Shown: positions 1 to 8,432, counted from the first letter of the stretch. The stretch: 10,966 bases of DNA from Cruorifilaria tuberocauda (GCA_013365365.1 JABVXU010001063.1:1-10966), one strand, 5' to 3'. Notes: a model not told the origin generated them from the sequence alone. Translations and numbers: made by a program.

Positions 1-85
1 AATAATGGTAATAATAAGCAGTAAACAGCAATAAATGATAATAATGATCATGGATACGATTTAAAGTGAAACAAAAGTCATCAAC

Positions 86-493
86 AATACTTTTCGTATT
101 ATTATATAGCCATTTTTCATTCCCCAAAAATGGAATGAGATTAAAGAATAAATTAAAAATTCAATAAATCATTTAGAATGTTATTAAAATTGTTGGTGAC
201 TTCAAAAGTCGCAATTTCAAACATTCATCAATTTAGTTAGTAAGTAAACAATAATAAAATAATGAAAATGATAAGGAAGTGATAACGATAATAGTAATAA
301 TAATAATTAATGATATCTGGGGAAGATTCACGAAATATTACTCAAAATAAAAAACGATCAAAATGAGTTAAAGAAGATGATCAATCGGTAATCAAAATGT
401 ACGATAATACTGTAATTATTTGTACCCTAAAAAATTTCTAAAAAATAACAACGAAATATTATTTAAAAAGGAGAAAGTAATACGAAAAGTATT
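86..493. repeat. Perfect 16-bp inverted repeat pair enclosing about 376 bp
   Basis: AATACTTTTCGTATTA at 86-101 is the exact reverse complement of the sequence at 478-493. Each arm is itself a small hairpin (AATAC, loop TTTTC, GTATT). The interior has no reading frame and I see no target-site duplication outside the arms. It could be the ends of a small non-autonomous DNA transposon or a chance pair favoured by AT-rich DNA; the sequence alone does not decide. Confidence 0.35.
110..133. other. Hairpin with two competing stems
   Basis: CCATTTTT (110-117) pairs perfectly with AAAAATGG (126-133) across an 8-base loop. Overlapping it, TCATTCC (117-123) pairs with GGAATGA (132-138). The two stems share bases and cannot both form fully. 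No function is assigned, and no T-tract follows that would suggest a terminator. Confidence 0.35.
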
Positions 494-600
494 TAAAAAA
501 TTTCAAAAAAATCAATAAATTCTGCAAAATATTCAAGGAATTAAAAAAAATTTTATAAAATAATTCAAAAATGAATTTTTTTTTCACTTTGATAAAAATT

Positions 601-1066
601 AAGGGGGGATAAATTTGAAAGACAAGTTTTGCCTTTCAGTGATAAATGATAAAAATGATTTCTTTTGTCTTTTGAAGTGATGCTTCACCCAAATCTTCTC
701 TTCTCATTCTTTATTCCCATTTCAACTGCGAACATTAAAGCTAATTGAGCAATCTTGCTTGTACTCTCTTTTCCAAAACTATTGGAAAATATAAAACTTC
801 TTCATATTTTATCAAAAATTTATCAATCAGATTATTGAGAAAAGTGAAAATCAACAAATTTCATTGTTTATTAATTACAATCTTTTGGTAATAAAAACCT
901 GACTTTTGACCTTTTTCTAAAGTACAAAAGAGAAGGAGAATGAGAGAGGTATGATAGTAAGATGTTAAGGTTATCAAGTAGTGATAATTATTGATGATAA
1001 AAGCAATCTTGATTTCAGTGTAACATTTTTATCTCATCTGAAATTATTTCATATTCACTTACTTAT
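601..1066. other. Non-coding spacer with one compact hairpin
   Basis: No gene is visible. The stretch opens with a run of six G (603-608), rare at this base composition. A tight hairpin (616-638) follows, then a pyrimidine-rich strip (about 690-780) and several TGATAA/TTATCA words between 800 and 1000. All frames are interrupted by stops. Confidence 0.65.
616..638. other. Compact 10-bp hairpin with 3-base loop
   Basis: TGAAAGACAA and TTGCCTTTCA pair around the loop GTT, nine of ten positions matching (one A-C mismatch). It sits just after a G6 run. No function is evident, and it is too short for a microRNA precursor by itself. Confidence 0.4.
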
Positions 1067-1440
1067 TCATCGAGAATTCAATTGATAGAAGGCAATTCTT
1101 CTGAACGAAATTTTTGAAAATACTAAAATTATTGATTTCCTTTTCCTTTTTTTCCCTGGTGCGTTTACCGGGAATTTTAACTTTTTCCCTCTTCGAGAGT
1201 TTTCAATTTTCTTTTTCTTTCTTCTGTTTTTTTTTTTCTCACAGTTAACAAATTTGCACCTTTTACGGTAAACGATGATGACGGTAATGGTAAACGAGTA
1301 AACGAAGGAAATGACTGTCAAAAAATTTTAGCAAAACTAAAAAATAGGTGTACATGTAGAAAATAATCCATGAGGTAGAAACTTTCGGATTAATCATGAA
1401 AAATTATTTAGGTTAATTAAAACTGGATCAACTGGTTTTG

Positions 1441-1530
1441 CCGGAAATTGCTATTGATTAATTTTCAGATTAAGTCAAAAACAGATCAGTTAATATTACC
1501 GGAAACTCTATTGATTGATTGATTGATTGA
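1441..1530 (+). repeat. Diverged ~58-bp tandem duplication ending in (ATTG)5
   Basis: A segment with CCGGAAATTGCTATTGATTA at 1441-1460 recurs 58 bases later, where CCGGAAA at 1499 is followed by CTCTATTGATTG. The upstream flanks are also related (GATCAACTGGTTTT against GATCAGTTAATATTA). The second copy runs into a tetranucleotide microsatellite, five ATTG units at 1510-1530, which looks like slippage expansion of the ATTG present once in the first copy. Confidence 0.5.
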
Positions 1531-1702
1531 GCAATGCATTATTTAAAAATACATCAATATTACAGCCAACAAAAGATTTCTCAATTAAATCAATTAACTA
1601 TCCATGACATGTATCTTTGTAATCTCATATTTTTAGGTTTAAAATTCAAAAATTGAAAAACTAAATTAGTTAGCATAGACATGTCCTTATCAATATTTAC
1701 TG

Positions 1703-1789
1703 TTTATCAGTAATAATATTAATGCTTAACTTTATCAGTAATAATAATAATAATCCTTAACTCTATCAGTAATAATAGTAATGCTTAAC
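1703..1789 (+). repeat. Three-copy 28-31 bp minisatellite
   Basis: Three adjacent units begin with TTTATCAGTAATAAT (TCTATCAG in the third) and end with the TTAAC of GCTTAAC or CCTTAAC. Copy 1 is 1703-1730 (28 bp), copy 2 is 1731-1761 (31 bp, with an extra triplet in its TAA run) and copy 3 is 1762-1789 (28 bp). Differences between copies are few and lie mainly in the TAA run, so the array looks fairly young. The first two copies carry TTATCA, the reverse complement of TGATAA. Confidence 0.85.
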
Positions 1790-1999
1790 AGCGACTTCAC
1801 GTATGGAAATTTAATTAATAAAATTAACACTTCTCAGTGATACTTGCAACTTGATTATTATTAAAACTTTTATCTCTCTTGTCCATATTGGCTATTGAAA
1901 ATATTAACCTAACGGTTTAGTAAACCATTTTATATTTCAAAATTTTCTCAATGTATATTAGCTAAAAAAGAAATGCATGAAACAAATAATAAACAAGCG
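1790..1999. other. AT-rich non-coding spacer
   Basis: This separates the minisatellite from the tRNA-like segment. It holds no reading frame of note and no repeat beyond AT-rich simple sequence. Confidence 0.6.
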
Positions 2000-2071
2000 T
2001 ACGTGTCATATCCTCGGTAGATATCTGCGCCTGCTACGTTCAAGATTAGGGTTTGATTCCCAGCCGGAGAG
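2000..2071 (+). pseudogene. tRNA-like segment (tRNA pseudogene or tRNA-derived SINE head)
   Basis: Bases 2001-2080 are about 50% G+C (40 of 80 counted) in DNA that is otherwise about 25%. An internal RNA polymerase III B box, GGTTTGATTCC at 2050-2060, differs from the consensus GGTTCGANTCC at one base. It forms a T loop (2052-2058) closed by three G-C pairs. A D-arm-like hairpin of five perfect pairs lies at 2008-2024, with GGTA in its loop as in normal tRNA D loops. An anticodon-like arm spans 2026-2042, with T at position 33 and GCT (serine) at 2033-2035. With that D arm the acceptor stem barely pairs, so a normal tRNA gene is unlikely. An alternative 60-base fold (2011-2070) pairs TCCTCGG with CCGGAGA (one mismatch, one G-T) but has no D arm. 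A TTTT at 2097-2100 could terminate Pol III. A decayed tRNA or a SINE head is the best reading; I could not identify the SINE family or target-site duplications. Confidence 0.5.
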
Positions 2072-2100
2072 TTGGCTTTCTTAACTAGCTACCTTATTTT

Positions 2101-2758
2101 GTATCATTTTGAAAATAAAACAGTGAAAATACTAAAGTACTGAAATACTGAAATATTTGAAAAGAAAATTGTAGCGTGAAAGAAGAGAGAAAGAAAAAAA
2201 GGAGTAAGCTAAAAGGAATGAAATGAAGAATATGCCTAATTTTACATAAAGTAAAGAGATTATATTGATGAGCAACGTTGCATTTAAGTATTTCGTATTT
2301 TAAATTTAAATATTAATTGAAAAACGAATAACCCATGAATAGATAAAAAATTCATTTGAATAATGAAATAAACAACAGATGATTGTAGTTTCATCAGTAA
2401 ACTTAGCTAAGATGCTAATATGTCTAATTCAGAATGAGTGATGCTATCAATAAAACTTGAGGAAAAGGAGATAGAGTGTTTAAAATGCATATTTGAAGTT
2501 TAGCCTATGCTTTAACAGCGATCAATTAAATGATAAGAAGAATAAGTGTGATGTGAAGAGACAAGAATTTAATGAAACCAATTGCTTCAACCAAACTATT
2601 ACTTACTTCATTCAATGATTAGATTCAAAGTTTGTTATTGGAATATTTTAGGGAAATATTTTTCTTTTCGTTTCTCTTCTTGTTGACGAAATTAAATGAT
2701 TAAATACGATGAGTTATTGTAATAAACATAAATAAAACAAATAAATAACACATGTAAA
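2101..2758. other. AT-rich non-coding spacer
   Basis: No gene is visible. Just after the tRNA-like segment is a small purine-rich strip with repeated ACTGAAATACTGAAATA (about 2138-2155). The rest is AT-rich sequence in which every frame is closed at short intervals. There is no clear structure until the TAAA-rich block begins. Confidence 0.6.
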
Positions 2759-3017
2759 TAATATAAAATAATAATAAATAATATATAAATAAATATATAA
2801 TATAAATAATGAAGTAAATAAATAAATAAATAAATAACTTATGTAAATAAATATGTAATAAGTAAGTAAGTAATATAAAATAATAATAAATAATGTATAA
2901 ATATATGAATAATATATAAATAAATAAATAAATAAATAAATATATAATATAAATAATAAAGTAAATAAATAAATAAATAAATAAGTTATGTAAATAAATA
3001 AATATATAAATATGTAA
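2759..3017 (+). repeat. TAAA-rich block made of two diverged copies
   Basis: Almost free of G and C, and about two thirds A on this strand in the part counted (2881-2940). The first part (2759-2857) recurs from 2871: TAATATAAAATAATAATAAA at 2759 and again at 2871 (offset 112). The sequence from GTAAATAAAT through CTTATGTAAAT at 2814-2846 returns at 2961-2993 with GTTATG (offset 147). The offset grows because the second copy has gained bases internally, including extra TAAA units. Clean TAAA runs lie at about 2815-2837, 2917-2940 and 2962-2984. Such A/T-only DNA melts easily and can act as a nuclear-matrix or replication-associated element, but that is only a possibility here. Confidence 0.8.
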
Positions 3018-3720
3018 ATAAAACGTAAAAATTAATCTTTCTTAATATTTACCTGTTGAGAAAAAAATTCAACTGTTTACGCTATACACCTTCTACATGA
3101 TACATGTATTATCCAATTAATTAATGCTCAAAATAGCAATTTACGAAATGTTATTAAATTATTTAAATATCAATTTAGAATTACGTACTTACTTACAAAT
3201 TTTTTTGCACTTTATTGAAGGACATGGAAAATTTTTTGAAAAATGCAATGTTTCCATGGATAGACGATTAATTTTGCAATATTTTCATTACAATATAATA
3301 TTTATGCTTGGTATTAAATATTTTTCCGATAAAATTATCACTGATAACTCGATGATAGTGTGATAAGTTGAAATTAATAGTAGAAAAAGAAAACACAAAA
3401 CTCACGCATAATTGTTGCTTGGATAAATCGTTGTTGATACTTTTCATTAACCAAAATAGTGATTTAGGTTAGAAGTCAGCAAAAATGACGTAAATGACGT
3501 GATGATATCTTTATGGAATCATTTGCAAACAAAGTAATTCAATTCTATTCATATATTTTTCCTGCAAAACAACTAATACATTTATTAATAACGAAGGAAT
3601 TGTAGTTTACCTAATTCATCATTTAATTTCGCGATCGAATTCCAATTGATTAGGAATTAATTGCTGATATAACAAAAGGAAGTGTGATTTCTTCACGTAA
3701 CTTATTAATGCTAAGTATAA
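3018..3720. other. AT-rich spacer with an unconvincing open stretch
   Basis: Contains a small perfect hairpin (TACATG at 3094-3099 with CATGTA at 3103-3108). An ATG-started open stretch of 79 codons spans 3124-3363, but its base composition is that of the spacer, it matches no family I know, and one such frame is expected by chance. The rest has only scattered TGATAA words. No gene is claimed. Confidence 0.55.
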
Positions 3721-3826
3721 ATTATCATGATATGTAAAATTAATCTAACATTAGCTTTATCATTATATTATCATTAGTTTTATTTATCATTACGGTTTAT
3801 CATTTATCATTATCTTTATCACGAAT
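3721..3826 (-). repeat. Cluster of TTATCA (TGATAA) motifs
   Basis: Seven TTATCA words fall within about 106 bases, spaced irregularly and separated mostly by T- and A-rich sequence. On the minus strand each reads TGATAA, the core bound by animal GATA-type zinc-finger factors (WGATAR). This could be a GATA-factor-binding enhancer-like cluster, or degenerate TTATCATTA simple sequence generated by slippage. The neighbouring words TTATCATT and TTTATCATTA favour at least some slippage. Confidence 0.45.
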
Positions 3827-4037
3827 TACAATTAGAAAAAAATGTTATAAAATTAAGAAAATTGTGACATAATTGTGGTGCAATATAACTATAATCGTAC
3901 TTATAGTGATATAATCATTGTTAAGATAATGATTTCAGAAATTTAGTAAAGAGCATACAGTATTACTGATGAAGGATGAAGTGAAAGAATTGGGGTAGAA
4001 GTAGGAGGTATTGTATGATCGTTTCTTCTCAGTTTCC

Positions 4038-4196
4038 ATGAGACAAATAGTTCATGACAGACGTTTGAAAACGAAAATCCATTACAAAAATCAAAGATCA
4101 AAAATAGTGATGTTAAAGTTTCGGATCTTCAAGATGATTGCAATATCTTACATTGATTTAGCTAAATTATCACATAAAGAATTGTCGGTTAAATAA
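4038..4196 (+). CDS. Weak candidate small basic protein (52 codons), unrecognised
   Basis: I do not recognise this protein. ATG at 4038 follows a pyrimidine-rich splice-acceptor-like string, TTTCTTCTCAG, whose AG is at 4031-4032, so translation would begin five bases into the exon. That spacing is common for trans-spliced nematode messages. The 52-residue product begins MRQIVHDRRLKTKIHY, is lysine- and arginine-rich in its first half, and has a more hydrophobic middle (FRIFKMIAISYIDLA). The TAA stop overlaps AATAAA at 4192-4197, a possible poly(A) signal, though that hexamer is common by chance here. No domain, signal peptide or homologue is evident. The frame stays open upstream of the ATG, which adds nothing. 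It is most likely a chance frame; it is listed only because acceptor, start, stop and AATAAA fall in order. Confidence 0.13.
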   Translation: MRQIVHDRRLKTKIHYKNQRSKIVMLKFRIFKMIAISYIDLAKLSHKELSVK

Positions 4197-5579
4197 ATAG
4201 TAAAAATTTTACAATTTCAAAAATTCAATTTGTTTATTGAATTCTTATAAATGTAACGCTCTCTTCTAAATTACTAAGTAAAAAATCACTAAGTCGCAAA
4301 ATTACTAAATTACTAAGTAAAACAATAGGTAAATTATCTAAGTAAAACACTAAGTAAAACAATAGGTAAATTATATATTAACTTAGTTTTAGACATCGCT
4401 ATCAATTGTTATCATTTTCTTCTGATACGTTTCATCTGTCAGTATATCGGATGTATTTTCCGGAATATAGCAAATTTGAGAAATATTATTAAAAATGCTA
4501 AAATATAATTTTAGATTATTGACAATGCTAGAGTTAAATAGTAATACAGGACAATTAGCATGTCTGCTATAATTTTCATTTTCAATAATTTTAAAAATTA
4601 ATTCAGTGAAATAGTATCTTACAAATTATCACTATTATCATTACTGCAAAAATAAACTTCTAAATTATAAAATATGAACTTTTATAAGAGATTAAGAATG
4701 ATAAAATAACTATGCATGTAATTAGCGCTATAAAATGACTTATCACCATTTATGTATGTTTATAGCATAGTGATAAATAGTGATATGATACTATTAAGAT
4801 AGAGTTAAACATAGAATATATCAAGTAATGAAAAGTATGATGAATTTTTGCCATACACGATCGAAGAAATAGGGAAGAGTGATGAAAAAAGTGGAAGGAA
4901 ACTTGTTCGTAAATTAGAAATGAAGTCTTTTACCGCTTATCATACCGGTTTTTCAACCGATAAATCTATCCGCAATCATCATTCATTTCCTTTGTTTCAA
5001 TAATTATCTTAATTTTTACCGATAAATCTGGATTTTCATTGCCTTCGTACTGGTAATCATTCTAGAGCTGTCGTTAGTGATATAATATGAAATTAATTAT
5101 GGATAATATAATGTCGATTGGTGGAAGTGAATTAAAAACTTTTACACACAACTATCTTCATCACTATCATTGTTACTAACAATACTTCCGCTACTTTTAT
5201 AACGATTAATAACTATAAGTTGTAGTGGTAGTAATGAAGATAACAAAGATTTAATTTTGTTTAATTCAAAATCATTTCAAACTACAATATAATTAGGTTA
5301 ATTTATAATACTGATATTTGTTATATTTCAACAGTAACTTTAAAAAATAATAGAAATGAGTTAATTGATAACTGTAAAAAGTTTTTACTGATAAAGATAT
5401 TATTTATCATGAAATGGAAAGAAATACTACAACAGGTATTTTATTCCAAGTGAATACTGATAACATCATTTAAAAAAATTGAGAAATGAATTGTTGAATA
5501 ATCGAAAAACGGGAAAAAAAGAAAAGAAAATAGTTTCCAATTAATTTACTTAATAGTAATGCCGTGTGAAAAATAATAT
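4197..5579. other. AT-rich non-coding spacer
   Basis: Includes the ACTAAGTAAAAC tandem repeat, noted separately, and a short direct repeat ACCGATAAATCT at 4956-4967 and 5018-5029. The stretch 4920-5075 is somewhat richer in G+C than its surroundings (19 of 60 at 5041-5100). TGATAA/TTATCA words are frequent (4380-4950 and 5360-5470). No coding frame or RNA gene could be supported. Confidence 0.55.
4312..4374 (+). repeat. 37-bp tandem repeat, 1.7 copies
   Basis: A 26-base sequence starting ACTAAGTAAAACAATAGG at 4312-4337 is repeated without change at 4349-4374; the 11-base CTAAGTAAAAC between them completes a 37-base period. The flank from 4270 carries decayed relatives (ACTAAGTAAAAAATCACTAAG), so an older array of the ACTAAGTAAAAC core probably preceded the recent duplication. 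Confidence 0.85.
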
Positions 5580-6918
5580 TTAAATTCTGTAAAAACTGGA
5601 GAAAAGTAATTTGAAACATAAAAAGTTTAAATTTTTAATGCGTAGAGAAAATCTTTCTTTTTTTTTTCTTACAAAAATTGAACTTTTGGATAATTGATAA
5701 GCGTATACAACTGATAATTTATGATGTAAACATTTAACGATCATTTCATCGATTGTACTAAAAAGAATAGATTTGGTAGTTTTGAAGAAGAATGTTGTAA
5801 TTTCTGATTGTCGCAATCAGTTTAGTTCGACAAGTTTCAATTTTTGTTTTAACATTATTGACAGTTTAATTTAAAGGAATAAAACGATTGAAAAGTATTT
5901 GGAAATTTTGAAAATTTCATCGAAATAATTTTTTTTTTTCGTAATTATTATCAAAATGGTTCATATGATGGAAAATTCTCGAAGAAGTTTTAGCGGTGGA
6001 AAGAAGAAGAGAAAAAAGTACTGAAACGTGTTGTAAAATGAAAGTAATGAGTGAAAGTAATGAAGTAAACAGTAAAATTTCAGTAATCATTTTGTATTAA
6101 AAATTACAAATGAAATATGATAAGAATTAATTTCTTTCACTTCTAAATAATTGAGCAAATTCAATATTATAATTGTTTTGGTAAAATTACTGAAAATCAC
6201 TTTTTATCAAGTTTCCCCTGGGAACTTAAATAAAATTATCGATCAACTGAATTCCTATTAAAATTAAAAATTTGACCTTTCACACAGATAATTAATCTTT
6301 GTTTGGATATCCCATATACTGCAAAATAATTCCCTGAGAAATTGAAAAATAATCAAGCAAATGTAAATTATCATGTAACATAATCTAATTTTTCTTATCA
6401 TGACCTCTGTGCAAAGAAATAGCAAAAGTTCAATCTTCATCAAATATTCCTCACATTTTACAACGACCTAAATCCATTTCAATCATTCATTCATAGGCAT
6501 CAACATTAATCGAAATGGTTGAGCAATTCTTCAGAAATTAAATCATCGGTCGAACGGTCAATGTGTTTTCTTGTTAACAATTGAAATTTCATGTCCTTCA
6601 AAAAATAATTTTTATTTTTCAATTTTTTTTTGAATGACATCACTTTTGATGTTCACTTCAATTTGCAATTATACTCATAAATGTTTTGTTAGTGTGAGAA
6701 GATGAATTAGGAAATGATGATAGCATTTTTGAAAAATTATCAGAAAACAGAAATCATCTGATTTGATCATTTTCAAGTGATCTATCACATTTACAAGTAA
6801 CGTAATAACCTATTCATTATGCGACTTTTTCTTTGTCTTCAATTATAATACATTTAATGAATATATTTATTAATTAATTATAATTTGCAAAGATGAACTT
6901 TTCATAAATTTAAATCTT
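5580..6918. other. AT-rich non-coding spacer
   Basis: No gene is visible. A perfect inverted motif GAAATTTT-G-AAAATTTC lies at 5902-5918. The sequence GAAAGTAATGA is duplicated 13 bases apart (6040-6050 and 6053-6063). A purine-rich strip lies near 5965-6025, and poly-T tracts at about 5650 and 5930-5940. An open minus-strand stretch of 78 codons (5580-5816) has no recognisable content and is taken as chance. Confidence 0.55.
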
Positions 6919-6945
6919 TTGCTATTACGCAAAGCTTTTTCCCAG

Positions 6946-7102
6946 TTGAGAAATTTAATTGTTCCCTTGAAACGTCCAATTTGCATAACGTCATATCCTC
7001 AATGCAGTAACAAATGGAAAGATTTCTTCGGAAGTGACATAATTCGATTGAAAAGACCAGTTATTGTGTATTGTTTTGAAAAAAGAAGAAAAGTAGGTAG
7101 AA
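6946..7102 (+). CDS. Weak candidate internal exon, product unrecognised
   Basis: I do not recognise the product. The segment is bracketed by a pyrimidine-rich acceptor-like CTTTTTCCCAG (AG at 6944-6945) and a consensus donor GTAAGT at 7103-7108. The frame is open throughout, 52 full codons plus one base. It reads LRNLIVPLKRPICITSYPQ, then NKWKDFFGSDIIRLKRPV, and ends in a basic FEKRRK stretch. The motif LKRP followed by hydrophobic residues occurs twice, about 31 residues apart. Local G+C is about 34% (58 of 170 bases counted at 6921-7090) against about 25% around it, which is what an exon would do. There is no ATG start, so it would have to be an internal exon or a pseudogene fragment. No partner exon with matching phase was found within the window, and an open stretch this long is expected about once by chance. 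This is the best coding candidate here, still weak. Confidence 0.2.
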
Positions 7103-7108
7103 GTAAGT

Positions 7109-7861
7109 ACTAATTAATCTTATCGTATAAATTATTGCATTATAACTTTGATGATTTATTTGAAGTGAAAATATAGAAAGTATTCTTTGGAGAAAAAACA
7201 TGGAAATGAATGTACTGTATAATGTACTACAATTGACTAAAGAACAAATAAAAAAAAATAATTAAATAATAAAAAAAAATAATTAAAAGGTTAAATGATG
7301 CTAAGAAGATTTTGAAATTTAAAATTAAAATTTAAATAAACGGAAATTCCAAAGGTAACAATTAATGAAATGAAGGAATATTTCAGTAACATAAGAACTA
7401 GAACTGTAATATAATAAAAAAATATTGGATTATTTGAAAAATTTTTGAAAAACAAATTTAGATGTAAAATGATATTCAAAAAAAAAAAAGTTAAACATGA
7501 CTAGTATAAACAAATTAGAGATTTCTTGATGAACTGAATTCGACGAACGATAATGTTTAATAATGATGTAAAATAAGTTAATCAAATCTGAAGTGGAAGA
7601 AAAGTTAATATTTGAACGAATACATTCAATACTTCAAATGACACTTCTTGAATGCTATTTACTATTTCTTGAAACATGACACTATCCAAATTTTGTGAAA
7701 TAATAATTAATGAAAGAGCAGTTAATTTTAGCCTTTAATCAGATCACAATGATAATAATAAGGAAGTTATTTAATTCACACATTCAAACAAAGCATTAAA
7801 ATAATTTCAAAAATAAATTATTATCCGTTGTTTATTTAAAAAATATAATTAACCTATATCT
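7109..7861. other. AT-rich non-coding spacer
   Basis: No gene is visible. A two-copy A9-tract repeat (7248-7288, noted separately) lies near the start. After it come poly-A and AT-rich simple sequence with frames closed at short intervals; a minus-strand open stretch at 7291-7479 is low-complexity and taken as chance. Confidence 0.55.
7248..7288 (+). repeat. 21-bp tandem duplication with A9 tracts
   Basis: ATAAAAAAAAATAATTAA occurs at 7248-7265 and again 21 bases later at 7269-7286, each with a run of nine A. Equal A-run length in both copies suggests recent duplication. Confidence 0.75.
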
Positions 7862-7920
7862 AATATAAATATATAACTTATCCAATATAAATATATAACT
7901 TAACTTAAGTATATAACTTA
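7862..7920 (+). repeat. 22-bp tandem repeat, two full copies and a partial third
   Basis: AATATAAATATATAACTTA is found at 7862-7880 and unchanged at 7884-7902, joined by TCC. A third, partial copy (GTATATAACTTA, 7909-7920) follows. The core TATATAACTTA is thus present three times. Confidence 0.75.
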
Positions 7921-8390
7921 TGTCATTTTGATAATTTCACAATTTAATTCGGGATAAAAGGACAAAAATCGCCCGAATGATTTCTTGGAATAGATTTGAT
8001 CAGTTGATCGAGTGAGGAAAGAAAAAATTTGACGATCAATCATATCAATATCAAATATTGTTTACTAAAATGTCTCTCGCATAATTCGTTTTATTTATTT
8101 TTGATTTTTGAATGTAAAATTTCTTTCACAACAACTATATGCTCATTTTTTATTATTTTATTTTCAAAATATCATTTCTTATAAAATTATATTACAAATT
8201 TTATATGGTATAAATTGATAGTTTAAACTTAAAAATATAAATTCTAATATTATAATCATTGAAAAATTACCCAGAGAAACAACTGATCAAATCATCCGTT
8301 ATCCTATTTTTATGAGTTTTCAAGATCACCAAGCATTATAATAGCAGATCGGATAATGCAAAGGCATCATAAAATGACTTTCGGAAAACC
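7921..8390. other. AT-rich non-coding spacer grading into a GC-richer patch
   Basis: 7921-8270 is extremely AT-rich in places (about 12% G+C at 8161-8220) with no readable frame. From 8271 the G+C rises, with repeated ATCATCCGTT at 8291-8300 and 8423-8432, the latter just beyond the 8391-8416 hairpin. No gene or recognisable RNA was identified. Confidence 0.55.
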
Positions 8391-8416
8391 AGCAGGAAAG
8401 GATCACCTGCTTTCCT
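8391..8416. other. Hairpin with alternative overlapping stems
   Basis: AGGAAAG (8394-8400) pairs with CTTTCCT (8410-8416) across nine bases. The overlapping AGCAGG (8391-8396) pairs with CCTGCT (8406-8411). The stems exclude each other. It lies in a locally GC-richer patch bounded by two ATCATCCGTT copies. No function is assigned. Confidence 0.4.
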
Positions 8417-8432
8417 ATAATTATCATCCGTT

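Larger units (their letters stand above)
1..600. other. AT-rich non-coding spacer with TAA and A-tract simple sequence
   Basis: No gene is visible. The stretch has irregular AATAAT/GTAATA simple sequence at both ends of the first 310 bases, including a short (TAA)n run near 293-309. A-tract-rich DNA follows around 430-570. The two arms of a 16-bp inverted repeat lie inside it (86-101 and 478-493), and a small hairpin sits at 110-133. Reading frames are broken by stops at the density expected for this composition. Confidence 0.7.

Noticed and set aside
1067..1321. Minus-strand open stretch of 84 codons with a hydrophobic start (VISFVYSFTITVIIVY) and a polylysine/arginine tail
   Set aside because: It has no ATG start, the basic part comes from poly-pyrimidine low-complexity DNA on the plus strand, and its length is within chance expectation. 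The raised local G+C is the only point in its favour.
1370..1392. TGAGGTAG, the seed of the let-7 microRNA family
   Set aside because: The sequence after the seed (AAACTTTCGG) does not resemble known family members, and no good precursor hairpin forms; only a weak pairing with 1441-1460 was found.
2045..2053. TTAGGGTTT resembling a telomeric repeat
   Set aside because: Single occurrence, explained by the T-arm of the tRNA-like segment; nematode telomeres use TTAGGC.
2759..3017. CRISPR-like alternation of repeat and spacer
   Set aside because: The repeats are A/T-only tetranucleotide slippage without constant repeat length or unique spacers.
3124..3363. ATG-started plus-strand open stretch of 79 codons (MLKIAIYEMLLNYLNINLEL...)
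   Set aside because: It has spacer-like base composition, no recognised domain and no flanking splice or promoter structure. About one frame of this length is expected by chance.
4001..4010. AGGAGGTA resembling a bacterial ribosome binding site before a TTG
   Set aside because: The window has eukaryotic spacer character with no prokaryotic gene layout, so the match is taken as coincidence.
5580..5816. Minus-strand open stretch of 78 codons
   Set aside because: The translation is low-complexity K/F/S-rich with no recognisable motif, and the length is within chance expectation.
7291..7479. Minus-strand hydrophobic open stretch of 62 codons
   Set aside because: Hydrophobic Phe/Leu/Ile-rich translation is the default product of A-rich DNA read on the opposite strand. 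No start context or homologue.
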